DNA of 64,000 nucleotides from Glycocaulis abyssi (GCF_041429775.1 NZ_CP163421.1:1302001-1366000); one strand, 5' to 3'; numbered from the stretch's first letter, positions 27,726-37,191 are shown. Notes: a model not told the origin generated them from the letters alone. Made by a program: numbers and translations.

Positions 27726-29351
27726 ATGCGCAAATCTTTCGCTGGCATAGCTGCCATCGCCTTTCTCGCTGCCTGCTCGCCTGAACCGGCTGGCAATAGC
27801 ACCGGTGAGGCCACCTCTCCCGCGGCGGAGCGCACCGGCCCGGCACGCACATCGCCCGAACAGGCTGCTGCCGCACTGGCCGCCGCTGCCGCCCGGCCTG
27901 ACCGGGTCCCGGCCGCGCCCGACATTCCCCCGCTGAGCGATGAGCCCGCCCCCTGGTTCGTGCCTCCGGGCAGCATTCCCGCCTTTCCGGGCGCGGAAGG
28001 CTTTGGCCGCTATGCTATCGGCGGGCGTGGCGGACGCGTCTTCAAGGTGACAAATCTCAATGATTCCGGTCCCGGCTCCTTGCGTGAAGCCGTGGAAGCG
28101 GACGGTCCGCGCATCGTGCTATTTGATGTCGATGGTATCATCCGGCTGGAAAGCCCGCTCATCATCAGCAATGACTTCATCACGATCGCAGGCCAGAGCG
28201 CGCCGGGCGGCGGGATCACGTTGCGCGACCATGATCTCACGGTGAACGCGAACCACGTCATCATTCGCCATATCCGCTCGCGCATGGGCAATGAGGCAGG
28301 CCATGAGGACGATTCCATCTCCATACGCGGCGGCCACCACATCATCCTCGACCACGTATCGGCCAGCTGGGCGATCGACGAGAATCTTTCCGCTTCACAG
28401 AGCTATGATCCCGAGCGCGGCGGCAATCACCTCTCCAACGTCACCGTTCAGTGGTCGATCATCTCCGAAGGGCTCTACCGGGCCGGTCATGAAAAGGGCG
28501 ACCGGGGCTATGGCAGCCTGATCAGGGGCAGTCATGGCGCGCGCTATTCCTGGCTGAACAATCTGTGGGCCCACAACCATTCGCGCATGCCCCGCGTGGG
28601 CAATTACGCCACGCCCTACACCGACCCTGAAGGCGTGCTCTTCGATTTCCGCAACAATGTCTTCTACAACTGGGGGCACGGCGCGGAGACCGATTTCTGG
28701 AACTGGACGCCTGCGCGCGACACGTTCGACTACAGAGCCGCGCAAGGGCTTGTAAGCGACATGCTCTATGGGCGTGAGGGCTTCGACTACCACCACGCCG
28801 CCGGCACCGATCTCGATCCCGCCTCGGTGGCCCGCTACAACTTCGTCAACAATGCCTATGTGCAGGGCCCGGACACTCTGGGGCCGGTCATCTTCTACAT
28901 GCGCAACGTGACGGGCCGCGCCTTCTTTGAAGGCAATACGGTCGATGGTCAGCTTATGCCCCAGCTCAACCTGGTACGCTCTGCCGCGCCGGACCGCACC
29001 TTCGTGGACCGGGCTTTCCCCGCCGGCGAGGTAACGACGGTTTCTGCCGGAGATGCCTATGAGCGCGTGCTGGAGCGCGCCGGCGCCTCCTTCTACCGCG
29101 ATGCCATCGATGCCCGCGTGATCGAGGAGGTACGCACCCGCACCGGCATCATCCCCGATAGTGCGGCGGATGTCGGCGGCTGGGTGGACGTGCCGCAAGG
29201 CGAGCCGCGCACCGACTCCAATGGCGATGGCATTCCCGATGAATGGCTGATCGCACAAGGCATCGACCCGCAAGGACCATGCCGCGCCAACGAGACCGGC
29301 GAGGACGGCTACACGCTGATAGAGCGCTGGTTCAACAGCCTGGCCGAATAG
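27726..29351 (+). CDS. Pectate lyase family lipoprotein
   Basis: A 541-residue exported protein; the ATG at 27726 has GGGAGGAG before it and gives a lipoprotein signal with lipobox 'LAAC'. A Pro/Ala-rich linker (about residues 20-80) leads to a parallel beta-helix: 'FPGAEGFGRYAIGGRGG', 'VTNLNDSGPGSLREAV', 'ITIAGQSAPGGGIT', 'VIIRHIRSRMG', 'HIILDHVSASWAIDE'. This is the PL1-like pectate lyase pattern. The C-terminus has a calcium-loop-like 'DSNGDGIPDEW'. It would cut polygalacturonate at the cell surface to unsaturated oligomers that feed KduI/KduD. It is first of a unit with the TRAP genes. Confidence 0.88.
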   Translation: MRKSFAGIAAIAFLAACSPEPAGNSTGEATSPAAERTGPARTSPEQAAAALAAAAARPDRVPAAPDIPPLSDEPAPWFVPPGSIPAFPGAEGFGRYAIGGRGGRVFKVTNLNDSGPGSLREAVEADGPRIVLFDVDGIIRLESPLIISNDFITIAGQSAPGGGITLRDHDLTVNANHVIIRHIRSRMGNEAGHEDDSISIRGGHHIILDHVSASWAIDENLSASQSYDPERGGNHLSNVTVQWSIISEGLYRAGHEKGDRGYGSLIRGSHGARYSWLNNLWAHNHSRMPRVGNYATPYTDPEGVLFDFRNNVFYNWGHGAETDFWNWTPARDTFDYRAAQGLVSDMLYGREGFDYHHAAGTDLDPASVARYNFVNNAYVQGPDTLGPVIFYMRNVTGRAFFEGNTVDGQLMPQLNLVRSAAPDRTFVDRAFPAGEVTTVSAGDAYERVLERAGASFYRDAIDARVIEEVRTRTGIIPDSAADVGGWVDVPQGEPRTDSNGDGIPDEWLIAQGIDPQGPCRANETGEDGYTLIERWFNSLAE

Positions 29352-29360
29352 GGGAACGTC

Positions 29361-30365
29361 ATGGCAAGGCTTACGCGCCGCGCACTGACAGGCGGACTGA
29401 TGGCAGGCAGCGCGCTTGCCGCCGCCGGTTGCGGGGAAATTTCACGCCCCCTCTTTTCCTCGGACACTCATTCCAGCGACTACCCCACCGTAGAGGCTGT
29501 GCGAATGATGGGCCGGCTGCTGGAGGAACGTTCCGGCGGGCGGCTCTCCATCCGCATCTATTCAGGCGGCCAGCTGGGCTCGGAGCGCGACACGCTGGAA
29601 CTGACCGTGTTTGGCGGGCTGGACCTGAACCGGGTCAATCTGGCGCCGCTCAATGCCTTTGCTCCGGAGACGGTCATCCTGTCCCTGCCCTTCGTGTTTC
29701 AGTCCGAGGCCCATATGCGCGCCGCGCTGGATGGCGCGCCCGGTCAGGCCGTGCTGGATGCGCTCGAACCGCACGGGCTGATCGGGCTTTGCTTCTACGA
29801 TTCCGGGGCGCGCAGCTTTTACAATACCCGCCGCCCCATCCGCACGCCCGGCGACATGCGCGGGCTTAAGATACGTGTCCAGAACTCCGACCTCTATGTC
29901 TCGATGGTCGAGGCACTTGGCGCCAACGCAACGCCCATGGACCTGTCGGAAGTCTATCAGGGCCTGATGCAAGGCGTGATCGACGGGGCGGAGAACAACT
30001 GGCCGTCCTACGAGTTGACACGCCATTTCGAAACCGCGCCCTTCTACAGCCTGACCGGCCATGTCATGGCACCTGAAGTGCTGGTGATGAGCGCGCACCG
30101 CTGGCGCCAGCTCAGCGCCGATGACCGCGCGCTCGTCCAGGCCTGCGCGCGCGAATCCGTGCCCTTCATGCGCCAGCTGTGGGACGCGCGCGTGGCCGCC
30201 GCGCGCGAACGCATCACCGCCGCCGGTGTCGAGGTCAACGCGGTCGATGATGTCGGCGCGTTCGCCGATCTGATGCGCCCGGTGTGGGAGCGCTTTGTGC
30301 GTACTCCAGCCCAGCAACGCCTTCTCGACGATATCCGCAACATGGCCGGAGGGGCCGATGCTTGA
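29361..30365 (+). CDS. TRAP transporter substrate-binding protein (DctP)
   Basis: A 334-residue periplasmic binding protein. Its signal has both a twin-arginine look, 'LTRRALTGGLM', and a lipobox, 'LAAAGC', so it may be Tat-exported and lipid-anchored. Family marks are 'FGGLDLNRVNLAPLNAF', 'SLPFVFQSEAHMRAAL' and 'GLKIRVQNSDLYVSMVEALGA' (in part); the Arg here typically binds the substrate carboxylate. 'EVYQGLMQGVIDGAENNW' follows. Related DctP proteins bind uronates, and the context favours galacturonate or a small unsaturated oligomer. It is 9 bases after the lyase gene. Confidence 0.92.
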   Translation: MARLTRRALTGGLMAGSALAAAGCGEISRPLFSSDTHSSDYPTVEAVRMMGRLLEERSGGRLSIRIYSGGQLGSERDTLELTVFGGLDLNRVNLAPLNAFAPETVILSLPFVFQSEAHMRAALDGAPGQAVLDALEPHGLIGLCFYDSGARSFYNTRRPIRTPGDMRGLKIRVQNSDLYVSMVEALGANATPMDLSEVYQGLMQGVIDGAENNWPSYELTRHFETAPFYSLTGHVMAPEVLVMSAHRWRQLSADDRALVQACARESVPFMRQLWDARVAAARERITAAGVEVNAVDDVGAFADLMRPVWERFVRTPAQQRLLDDIRNMAGGADA

Positions 30366-30861
30366 CCGTTTCGCCACGATTACACGCTGGCTGTCCCGCC
30401 TGCTCATGTTCATCGGCGCCACCGGCATTGCCGTGATGACCGCGATCATCGGCTGGCAGGTCTTCGGCCGTTATGTGCTCAATGCCAGCCCTGCCTGGAC
30501 CGAGCAGGCCGCCCTGGTCCTGATGGTCTGGTTTGTCATGTTCGGCGCGGCGGCCGGCGTGCACGAGGGCTTTCACATCCGCATCGGCGCGTTTGTGGAA
30601 GCACTGCCCGTGCGCATCCGCACTGTCTGCCGGGCTTTCGCCCTGCTGATCATCGCCGCATGCGGCGTGGCTCTTGCAATCTGGGGCACACAGCTTGTGC
30701 GCGAGGTGTGGAGCCATGTCATTCCCACGCTCGGCATCTCGCGCGGCTTTGCCTACATGCCCCTGCCCGTCAGCGGCGGGCTGATCACGCTTTTTGCCAT
30801 TGAACGTCTCGCCGAGCTTGCTGCCGGGCGCGAACGCGGGCGCATGGAAGGACGTGTCTGA
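30358..30861 (+). CDS. TRAP transporter small membrane subunit (DctQ)
   Basis: A 167-residue protein with four hydrophobic helices (about residues 14-34, 46-66, 88-108, 130-150). 'IGWQVFGRYVLNASPAWTEQ' is the DctQ signature, followed by 'MFGAAAGVHEGFHIRI'. DctQ supports the large DctM permease in a sodium- or proton-coupled uptake system. Its ATG overlaps the end of dctP by 8 bases. Confidence 0.93.
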   Translation: MLDRFATITRWLSRLLMFIGATGIAVMTAIIGWQVFGRYVLNASPAWTEQAALVLMVWFVMFGAAAGVHEGFHIRIGAFVEALPVRIRTVCRAFALLIIAACGVALAIWGTQLVREVWSHVIPTLGISRGFAYMPLPVSGGLITLFAIERLAELAAGRERGRMEGRV

Positions 30862-32144
30862 TGGAACTCGCCATTCTTCTGGGCACCTTGCTGCTTCTTC
30901 TGGCCATCGGAGTGCCCGTCGCGTTTGCATTGCTGGGCGCGACACTGGTCGCCTTCCTCGTGCTCGACTTGCCGGCCGTCGTCGCCGTGCAGCGCATGGC
31001 ATCGGGCATGAGCGTGTTTTCGCTGATGGCGATACCCTTCTTCATCTTCGCCGGTGAACTGATGCACCGGGCCGGTATCGCCGCGCGCCTTGTACGCATC
31101 GCGGAAGCGGCCTTCGGGCGTTCACGCGGCGGGCTGGGCCAGGTCGATGTCGGCGCGTCCATGCTGTTTGGCGCAGTGTCGGGCTCGGCGGTTGCCAGCG
31201 TCTCGGCACTCGGCTCCACCCTGATGCCGATGATGAAGGAAAAGGGCTATGACACCGACTATGCGGTGAACGTCACCTCAACCTCGGCCGTGGTGGGCCT
31301 GCTCATCCCGCCCTCCCACAACATGATCATCTATGCGGCGGCAGCCGGTGTCGGCGTCAGTGTCGGCGAGCTATTCATCGGCGGTATCATTCCCGGCCTT
31401 CTGACCGGCGCCCTGCTAATGTTCGTGGCCTGGCTGGTTGCGGTGAAGCGCAACTATCCGCGCGGCGAGTTTCCCGGCTGGCCGGCCTTCGTGGCCGCGT
31501 TTGCCGCCGCCCTGCCCGGCCTGATGACAGCCGTCATCATCGTAGGCGGCATTCTGGGCGGCTTCTTCACGGCCACCGAATCCTCCTCCATCGCCGTCAT
31601 CTACACGCTCACGGTCGCCGTTCTTGTCTATCGCTCGCTCAGCTTCAGGGCCTTCCTGGAGGCCACGCTGGCCGCCGCGCGCACGACCGCCATGGTACTC
31701 TTCATCATCGGCGCCGCTTCCGCGTTCGGATGGGTGCTGGCGATACTCGAAACGCCCTCCCAGCTGGCCGCCCTGATCCTGTCGGTCACCGACAACCCCA
31801 TCCTCATCCTGCTCATCATCAACCTCATCTTGTTGCTGCTGGGCACCTTCATGGACATGTCGCCGCTGATCGTGATCACGACCCCCATCTTCCTGCCCAT
31901 CGCGGTTGGGCTGGGTATTGATCCTGTGCATTTCGGGGTGATCATGATGCTCAATCTCGGCATCGGGCTGGTCACACCGCCCGTGGGCTCTGTATTGTTC
32001 GTTGGCGCGGCCGTCGGCGGCATGCGCATGGAGGAGACCGTGAAGACCATCTGGCCCTTCTACGGCGCACTGGTCGCCGCCCTGATGGCGATCACCTACC
32101 TGCCCTTCCTGACCATGGGCCTTGTCGAGCTGATGCGCGGCTAG
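30861..32144 (+). CDS. TRAP transporter large permease (DctM)
   Basis: A 427-residue permease with about twelve helices. Marks are 'LLAIGVPVAFALLGATL', 'AIPFFIFAGELMHRAGI', 'GAVSGSAVASVSALGSTLMP' and 'TSAVVGLLIPPSHNMIIYA', the conserved DctM core. 'GTFMDMSPLIVITTPIFLPI' and 'LNLGIGLVTPPVGSVLFVGA' complete it. The start overlaps the dctQ stop by one base (TGATG). Its stop overlaps the stop of the convergent mgsA gene in the tetramer CTAG. Confidence 0.95.
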   Translation: MELAILLGTLLLLLAIGVPVAFALLGATLVAFLVLDLPAVVAVQRMASGMSVFSLMAIPFFIFAGELMHRAGIAARLVRIAEAAFGRSRGGLGQVDVGASMLFGAVSGSAVASVSALGSTLMPMMKEKGYDTDYAVNVTSTSAVVGLLIPPSHNMIIYAAAAGVGVSVGELFIGGIIPGLLTGALLMFVAWLVAVKRNYPRGEFPGWPAFVAAFAAALPGLMTAVIIVGGILGGFFTATESSSIAVIYTLTVAVLVYRSLSFRAFLEATLAAARTTAMVLFIIGAASAFGWVLAILETPSQLAALILSVTDNPILILLIINLILLLLGTFMDMSPLIVITTPIFLPIAVGLGIDPVHFGVIMMLNLGIGLVTPPVGSVLFVGAAVGGMRMEETVKTIWPFYGALVAALMAITYLPFLTMGLVELMRG

Positions 32145-32515
32145 CCGCGGATGACCGCCTCGGCGCTGGCCCGGTTCAGGGCCAGCGGTATGTCGTACAG
32201 CACGGCCAGGCGCGTGAGCGCCTTCACATCCACATCGTGGGGCTGGGGGCTCATCGGATCGGTGAAAAAGACGAGCGCGTCCAGCCGGCCCTCGCAAATC
32301 ATCGCGCCAAGCTGCTGGTCACCGCCCAGCGGACCGCTTTTCAGCGCGTTTACCGCCAGCGCGGGATAGGCCTCCATAAGTCGCCGGCCGGTCGTGCCGG
32401 TAGCAAAGAGCGTCAGCGCCGACAGGCGTTCACGATGCGCCCCCACCCAGTCCAGCAGCACCGGCTTGCAGGCGTCATGGGCGACCAGCCCCAGCGTTGT
32501 GATCACGTTTGCCAC
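32141..32515 (-). CDS. mgsA: Methylglyoxal synthase
   Basis: A 124-residue lyase turning dihydroxyacetone phosphate into methylglyoxal and phosphate. Marks are 'LGLVAHDACKPVLLDWV', the phosphate loop 'FATGTTGRRLM', 'LKSGPLGGDQQLGAMI' with the catalytic Asp and 'PQPHDVDVKALTRLAV' with the active-site His. I take the GTG at 32515 because the longer frame runs into the terminator hairpin at 32531; the ribosome site is weak either way. The protein ends about 25 residues before the E. coli one, as in short family members. It is the sole plain glycolytic side-enzyme inside the pectin island. Confidence 0.9.
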   Translation of the reverse strand: MANVITTLGLVAHDACKPVLLDWVGAHRERLSALTLFATGTTGRRLMEAYPALAVNALKSGPLGGDQQLGAMICEGRLDALVFFTDPMSPQPHDVDVKALTRLAVLYDIPLALNRASAEAVIRG

Positions 32516-32520
32516 TCCAC

Positions 32521-32556
32521 ACAAAGAAAACCCCGGACCAGCGTACTGGTCCGGGG
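32521..32556 (-). terminator. Rho-independent terminator of the TonB receptor gene
   Basis: An 11-base-pair perfect stem, CCCCGGACCAG / CTGGTCCGGGG with loop CGTA, occupies 32531-32556. On the minus strand it is followed by TTTTCTTT, so it ends the receptor transcript 26 bases after its stop codon and should insulate mgsA. Confidence 0.88.
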
Positions 32557-32581
32557 TCAAAGGGGCTACTATCGGGAGAGA

Positions 32582-35317
32582 TCAGTAGCGATAGCGGACA
32601 CCGAACAGATATTCGCGGCCGGTATGATGGTAGACTGACACGCGGTTGGCGCTGTCCACATACTGGCTGTTGAACTCGTCGGTGAGATTGATCCCGTCAA
32701 AGGTCAGCGTCACGCGGTCGGTCAGGTTGTAGCGGATGGCCGCATCCACATTGAACGTGCGCTCCTTGCCTTCCTCGTCATTGCCGTTGCGGCCCGGGAA
32801 CTGGGTCAGATAGGGGTCACGCCCGTTGAAGGACACACGCGCGCTCAGGCGCTCGTCCTCGTAATAGAGCGTGGCGTTGTAGGAATTGCGCGACAGGCCC
32901 GTCAGCTGGTTCGAACCGGCCGCCCCGTAATTCACGTCGGAGTCCACCCAGGTGTAGTTCATCACTGCACCGAAACGGTCGAACGGCGCAGGCAGGAAGT
33001 TGAACGGGCGCACCCACTGGACTTCCACACCGCGGAGATCCCCGCCTTCCCCATTGATATTCCGGCTGACATCAACCAGCGGATCCAGATTCGCGGCAAG
33101 GTCACCGGCCAGCGGTGTGCCCGACGGCACGGCGCTCGCGGGAAGGCCGGTCTGGCTGAAGGGGATGGTGTCGGTCGCGCGGGCCACGAAGGATTCGATA
33201 TCCTTGTAGAACAGCGCCACCGCGAACAGGGACTCATCCTCGAAATACCATTCCGCGCTGAAATCGTAATTGTTGGCGCGGAACGGATCGAGACGCGGAT
33301 TGCCGTAATTCACGGTGTAGGCCGTACCCGAAACATTGCCGCCCGGCGTCAGCGCGCCCAGTGACGGGCGGGACATGACCTGGGCCGCACCGAAGCGCAG
33401 CACCATGTTGCTCGTCGGCTCAAGGGCGAGGTTGAAGCTGGGAAGCGTGTCTGTGTACTCGTTGTCCACCGTCACCTCGACGCCGGAGATGATACCGGTC
33501 GAGCTGGTCTCGGTGCGCACGACACGCACGCCGAAATCACCGCGCACCGGCATGCCGCCCCAATCGGTGCTGAAGGCCGCCTGCAGATAACCGCCCAGAT
33601 TGTCTTCCTCGACATTGCGGATATTGCCCGTCTGCGGCACCAGCGGACGCTGATAGAGGCCAACCATGTCAGCCACCACGCCGACATCGGGAATGGCCCA
33701 GCTCGTCACATTGCCAGAGGGCATGCCAAGCCCGTTGCCAAAGCCGGTTACCTGGGTGGCCATGGCCGCCGTCACCGGCATCCACTGGGCCGCCGGCAGC
33801 AGCAGGTCACGCCGGCCTTCCCAGCTGTCGAACTCATAGCTCTTCCAGTTCACCCCGCCGCGCAGCGTGAATATCTCGTTGAGGTCGAACTCCGCATTGA
33901 ACTGCGCCGTCGTGTAGGTGTTGTCGACATAGTTCGGACGGTCCCGATACTCGGTCAGCTGGTAATTGGTCGGGTCATTGACATCAAAGCCCCAGTCAAT
34001 GGCGGGGGTCCGGCTGTTCTGGCGGTAGTCGTAGGAGAACCCGTCTGAATCGAAGTTCGTGAACAGGATGGTCGACTGGACCGGGTTGGAGAAGTTCGAC
34101 TCCGAACGGCCGACGACACCATCCACGCGGAAGCGGCTGGTGAATTCGTGGGTCAGCGAGAGCGTGAACTGCGTGAACTCCGTGGTCAGCTCGTCATAGC
34201 GGTGCTCGGCGTAGATATCGTTATTGTCGAACACGCCGTAAATGAGATTGTTGTTGGCATCGATCTCATAGGCGGTAACGATCTGGGCGGGCTTACCCAC
34301 CAGTTCCGGGGTGGCGCTGCCACCGCGCGAAAAGGAGAAATTCTCCAGGAACTGCTCCGAGCGCGTAGCGTCAAACCGGGAATAGAGCGCATCAAGGCTG
34401 ATCTCGGTCACGCCACTGGGTCGAAATTGCACCGAGCCCGTCACGCCCAGCCGCTCCTGGTCGTGGACCAGCCGGCCATAGCGCGGGATACGCGGGTGGA
34501 ACGCATTATTGACCGCAGCTTCCTCCGCCGGCGTGACGCAGGCCGTGCATCCGCCAAAGCTGTTGGCGTTCTGCCAGCGCACCGTGGAATGACCTTCCTC
34601 AAGCTGGGCGCGGTCGGAATAGGCCAGCGAAAGCAGCCAGCCGAACGTGCCATCGGCATTCTGGTCCGAGATAAGGCCTGTCAGCCGCGGATTGAACTCC
34701 TCCGAGAGGTCGTTCCAGCCGACTTGCGCACCGGCAGCTACGGTAAAGCCGTCATAGTCGAACGGGCGCGCGGTGCGCAGATCGACCGTTGCGCCAAGCG
34801 AGCCTTCATCAACCGAAGCCGACTGGGTCTTGCGGATCACGACGGACTGAAACAGCTCAGAAGCGAAGGTGTTGAAGTCGAACGAACGCGAGCGATTGCC
34901 GCCGCCGGAGGAGTCCGTCCCGCCGGTCACGCTCAGCGCTTCCATGCCGTTGATCCGCACCCGCGAGAAATCCGGGCTGAGGCCACGCACAGTGATCTGC
35001 CGGCCCTCACCGGCATCACGGTCGATGGCAACACCCGGAAGACGCTGGATCGCCTCTGCCAGATTGAGATCAGGGAAGGCGGCAATGTCATCGGCCACGA
35101 TGGCATCAACAACGCCGGTCTCCTCCCGCTTTACCGCTGCTGCAGCCTGAAGGCCAGCGCGATAACCGGTCACGGTGATGGTTTCTGTCGGCTGACTGGC
35201 CGCCTCGGGCGCCTCCTGGGCCACAGCCGGTGCGGAGAACATGGCCGCAGCCAGACCGAGCACGGATGCGCTGGTCAGCAAGGAGCGCGCACGCGCCATT
35301 CCATTGGTCCTGGACAT
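32582..35317 (-). CDS. TonB-dependent receptor
   Basis: A 911-residue outer-membrane receptor. It has a signal peptide (about residues 1-33, 'APAVAQ'), a TonB box region 'TETITVTGYR', and a plug domain with 'ADDIAAFPDLNLAEAIQRLP' and 'GRQITVRGLSPDFSRVRING'. The C-terminal beta-barrel ends with an aromatic, 'YLFGVRYRY', as needed for assembly. It belongs to the large TIGR01782-like group typical of Caulobacter relatives, many of which import plant sugars. With two LacI-type operators upstream and kdu/uxa genes alongside, oligogalacturonides are the likely cargo. The ribosome site is GGGGAGGAAGAGG. Confidence 0.93.
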   Translation of the reverse strand: MSRTNGMARARSLLTSASVLGLAAAMFSAPAVAQEAPEAASQPTETITVTGYRAGLQAAAAVKREETGVVDAIVADDIAAFPDLNLAEAIQRLPGVAIDRDAGEGRQITVRGLSPDFSRVRINGMEALSVTGGTDSSGGGNRSRSFDFNTFASELFQSVVIRKTQSASVDEGSLGATVDLRTARPFDYDGFTVAAGAQVGWNDLSEEFNPRLTGLISDQNADGTFGWLLSLAYSDRAQLEEGHSTVRWQNANSFGGCTACVTPAEEAAVNNAFHPRIPRYGRLVHDQERLGVTGSVQFRPSGVTEISLDALYSRFDATRSEQFLENFSFSRGGSATPELVGKPAQIVTAYEIDANNNLIYGVFDNNDIYAEHRYDELTTEFTQFTLSLTHEFTSRFRVDGVVGRSESNFSNPVQSTILFTNFDSDGFSYDYRQNSRTPAIDWGFDVNDPTNYQLTEYRDRPNYVDNTYTTAQFNAEFDLNEIFTLRGGVNWKSYEFDSWEGRRDLLLPAAQWMPVTAAMATQVTGFGNGLGMPSGNVTSWAIPDVGVVADMVGLYQRPLVPQTGNIRNVEEDNLGGYLQAAFSTDWGGMPVRGDFGVRVVRTETSSTGIISGVEVTVDNEYTDTLPSFNLALEPTSNMVLRFGAAQVMSRPSLGALTPGGNVSGTAYTVNYGNPRLDPFRANNYDFSAEWYFEDESLFAVALFYKDIESFVARATDTIPFSQTGLPASAVPSGTPLAGDLAANLDPLVDVSRNINGEGGDLRGVEVQWVRPFNFLPAPFDRFGAVMNYTWVDSDVNYGAAGSNQLTGLSRNSYNATLYYEDERLSARVSFNGRDPYLTQFPGRNGNDEEGKERTFNVDAAIRYNLTDRVTLTFDGINLTDEFNSQYVDSANRVSVYHHTGREYLFGVRYRY

Positions 35318-35388
35318 TCCTCTTCCTCCCCTTTGGCAGCTGTTTGCAGCTTGCCTTGATTTTGGTTTCGAACCCTAGCGGTCTGCGT

Positions 35389-35404
35389 ATGACACCGGTA
35401 GCAA
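35389..35404. promoter_or_regulatory. LacI-type operator, proximal site of the TonB receptor gene
   Basis: ATGACACCGGTAGCAA, 72 bases before the receptor start. It lies downstream of the promoter proposed at 35474-35502, so it could act as a roadblock or as the second anchor of a loop with the distal site; the two centres are 98 bases apart. Confidence 0.72.
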
Positions 35405-35473
35405 TTTTGCGGACACGCATTGCCGCTTCACATGCTTCCCGTTGTCAGCGCGTTACGCGTCAGAATCCTGCAA

Positions 35474-35502
35474 ACTATGACTGAAAATGACACCGGTATC
35501 AA
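35474..35502 (-). promoter_or_regulatory. Promoter and distal LacI-type operator of the TonB receptor gene
   Basis: On the minus strand, TTGATA (35502-35497) and CATAGT (35479-35474) are spaced by 17 bases and fit -35 and -10 boxes. The operator ATGACACCGGTATCAA (35487-35502) covers the -35 box, so repression by occlusion is expected. Confidence 0.65.
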
Positions 35503-35547
35503 TAATGCGAGCCAATTTTCTTTGATCCGCCGATTTATCAATTTGTA

Positions 35548-36306
35548 TCAACGGGCTAGCCAGCCGCCATCGACCGCGAGCACCGTGCCATGGACATAAT
35601 CGGCCGCAGAGGAAGACAGAAAAACGGCGGCTCCGCCGAGGTCTTCAGGAGCGCCCCAGCGGCCCGCGGGAATGCGCGCCAGTATCTCTGAATTGCGCGT
35701 CTCGTCCGCACGCAACGCCTCGGTATTATTGGTCGCGAAATAGCCTGGCGCGATGGCGTTCACATTGATGCCCTTGCCCGCCCATTCGTTGGCGAGCAAT
35801 TTCGTGAGGCCCGCCACACCACTCTTTGATGCCGTGTAGGAAGCGACGCGTATTCCGCCCTGAAAGGACAGCATGGAGGCAATATTGATGATCTTGCCGC
35901 CCCTGCCCGCTCCAACCATGTGACGGGCAGCCGCCTGGGACAGGAAGAACGCCGCCTTCAGGTTCACATTCATCACCGAGTCCCAGTCGTCCTCGGTGAA
36001 GTCGAGCGCGTCATTGCGCCTGATGATGCCGGCATTGTTGATGAGAATGTCGACACCGCCCAGCGCCGCGACGGCATCTGCCACCACACCGCCGGCAACA
36101 GACGTGTCGCCAAGGTCGGCCCTGATCTCTGCAAAGCGCCGCCCGGCCGCCTCCACCAGCTGGCCAGTCTCAGCAGCGCTGGAGCGCCCGGCGGCAGCAA
36201 TGTCGGCTCCGGCGTGCGCCAGCGCCACGGCCATCGCCTGGCCAAGACCGGTATTGGCTCCGGTGACAAGTGCGGTCTTTCCCGCCAGTGAGAACGATGC
36301 GGCCAT
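35548..36306 (-). CDS. kduD: 2-dehydro-3-deoxy-D-gluconate 5-dehydrogenase
   Basis: A 252-residue short-chain dehydrogenase. 'TGANTGLGQAMAVALAHAGA' (cofactor loop), 'NNAGIIRR', and catalytic 'YTASK' are present, and 'FSLAGKTALVTGANTGLG' with 'YFATNNTEALRAD' closely follows KduD. The enzyme reduces 2,5-diketo-3-deoxygluconate (DKII) to 2-keto-3-deoxygluconate. It comes 11 bases after kduI and is last in the uxaC-kduI-kduD unit. Confidence 0.92.
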   Translation of the reverse strand: MAASFSLAGKTALVTGANTGLGQAMAVALAHAGADIAAAGRSSAAETGQLVEAAGRRFAEIRADLGDTSVAGGVVADAVAALGGVDILINNAGIIRRNDALDFTEDDWDSVMNVNLKAAFFLSQAAARHMVGAGRGGKIINIASMLSFQGGIRVASYTASKSGVAGLTKLLANEWAGKGINVNAIAPGYFATNNTEALRADETRNSEILARIPAGRWGAPEDLGGAAVFLSSSAADYVHGTVLAVDGGWLAR

Positions 36307-36317
36307 GCGAAAGCCCC

Positions 36318-37166
36318 TTATTTGAGCTGGCAGATGTCGAGGACGTTCATATCGGTATAGTCGAGATTCTCGCCCGCCATCGCCCAGATGAAGATGTAGT
36401 TGGAAACACCCGAACCCATGTGGATCGACCAGGGCGGGGAGATCACCGCCTCCTTGTCGGACACCACGATGTGGCGGGCATTGTCGGCCTCGCCCATGAA
36501 GTGGAAGACGCGGCCCTTCTCGCCCAGCCCGAAATAGAAATAGATTTCAGAACGCCGGTCATGCAGGTGCGGCGGCATGGTGTTCCACACGCTGCCGGGC
36601 TTCAGAATAGTCATCCCCATCAGCAGCTGGGCTGACTGGCACACGCCCGGCACCACGAACTGGTAGATCGTGCGCTGATTGCTCTCCTCCATCGTACCAC
36701 GCTCCAGCGGGGTGGCCTCGGCGATGGAGATTTTCTTCACCTCATACGCCGCATGAGCCGGACAGGAAACAAGGTAGAACTGGGCAGGCTTGTCCGCCGA
36801 TGCGCTCTCGAACACCACCTCTTTCACACCCATCGGGATGTAGAGCGCATCCTTCTCGGCCAGATCATGGCGTTTGCCGTCGACCTTAATGGCGCCGGGC
36901 CCCTCGCCCACATTGACCGCCGCCATCTCGCGGCGTTCGAGGAAGGGATGGCCCTTGGCCGATTCCGGTTCGGTCTGGACAGGCAGCGCAAGCGGCTTTC
37001 CAGCCGGCGCCGCACCGCCGATGACAAAGCGTTCATTGTGCGAGTAGACCAGAGTGACCTTGCCGGACTCGAACAATCCGTCAACGAGATAGCGATCGCG
37101 CAATGCGTCATTGCTTGCCCCATCCATCATGTCGGGATGGGTGGCTTGCAGCGTTTTGCTGAACAT
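36318..37166 (-). CDS. kduI: 5-dehydro-4-deoxy-D-glucuronate isomerase
   Basis: A 282-residue cupin enzyme turning DKI, formed from unsaturated galacturonate, into DKII. The ATG at 37166 has GGAGGAA before it; the longer frame enters uxaC. Marks: '[20 protein letters not shown]' (in part), '[17 protein letters not shown]', the zinc-ligand segment '[18 protein letters not shown]' (HxH and Glu) and '[11 protein letters not shown]' (last His). Length matches E. coli KduI. The gene lies between uxaC and kduD. Confidence 0.95.
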   Translation of the reverse strand: MFSKTLQATHPDMMDGASNDALRDRYLVDGLFESGKVTLVYSHNERFVIGGAAPAGKPLALPVQTEPESAKGHPFLERREMAAVNVGEGPGAIKVDGKRHDLAEKDALYIPMGVKEVVFESASADKPAQFYLVSCPAHAAYEVKKISIAEATPLERGTMEESNQRTIYQFVVPGVCQSAQLLMGMTILKPGSVWNTMPPHLHDRRSEIYFYFGLGEKGRVFHFMGEADNARHIVVSDKEAVISPPWSIHMGSGVSNYIFIWAMAGENLDYTDMNVLDICQLK

Positions 37167-37191
37167 GGGGATTCCTCCAGATTTGCAGGGG

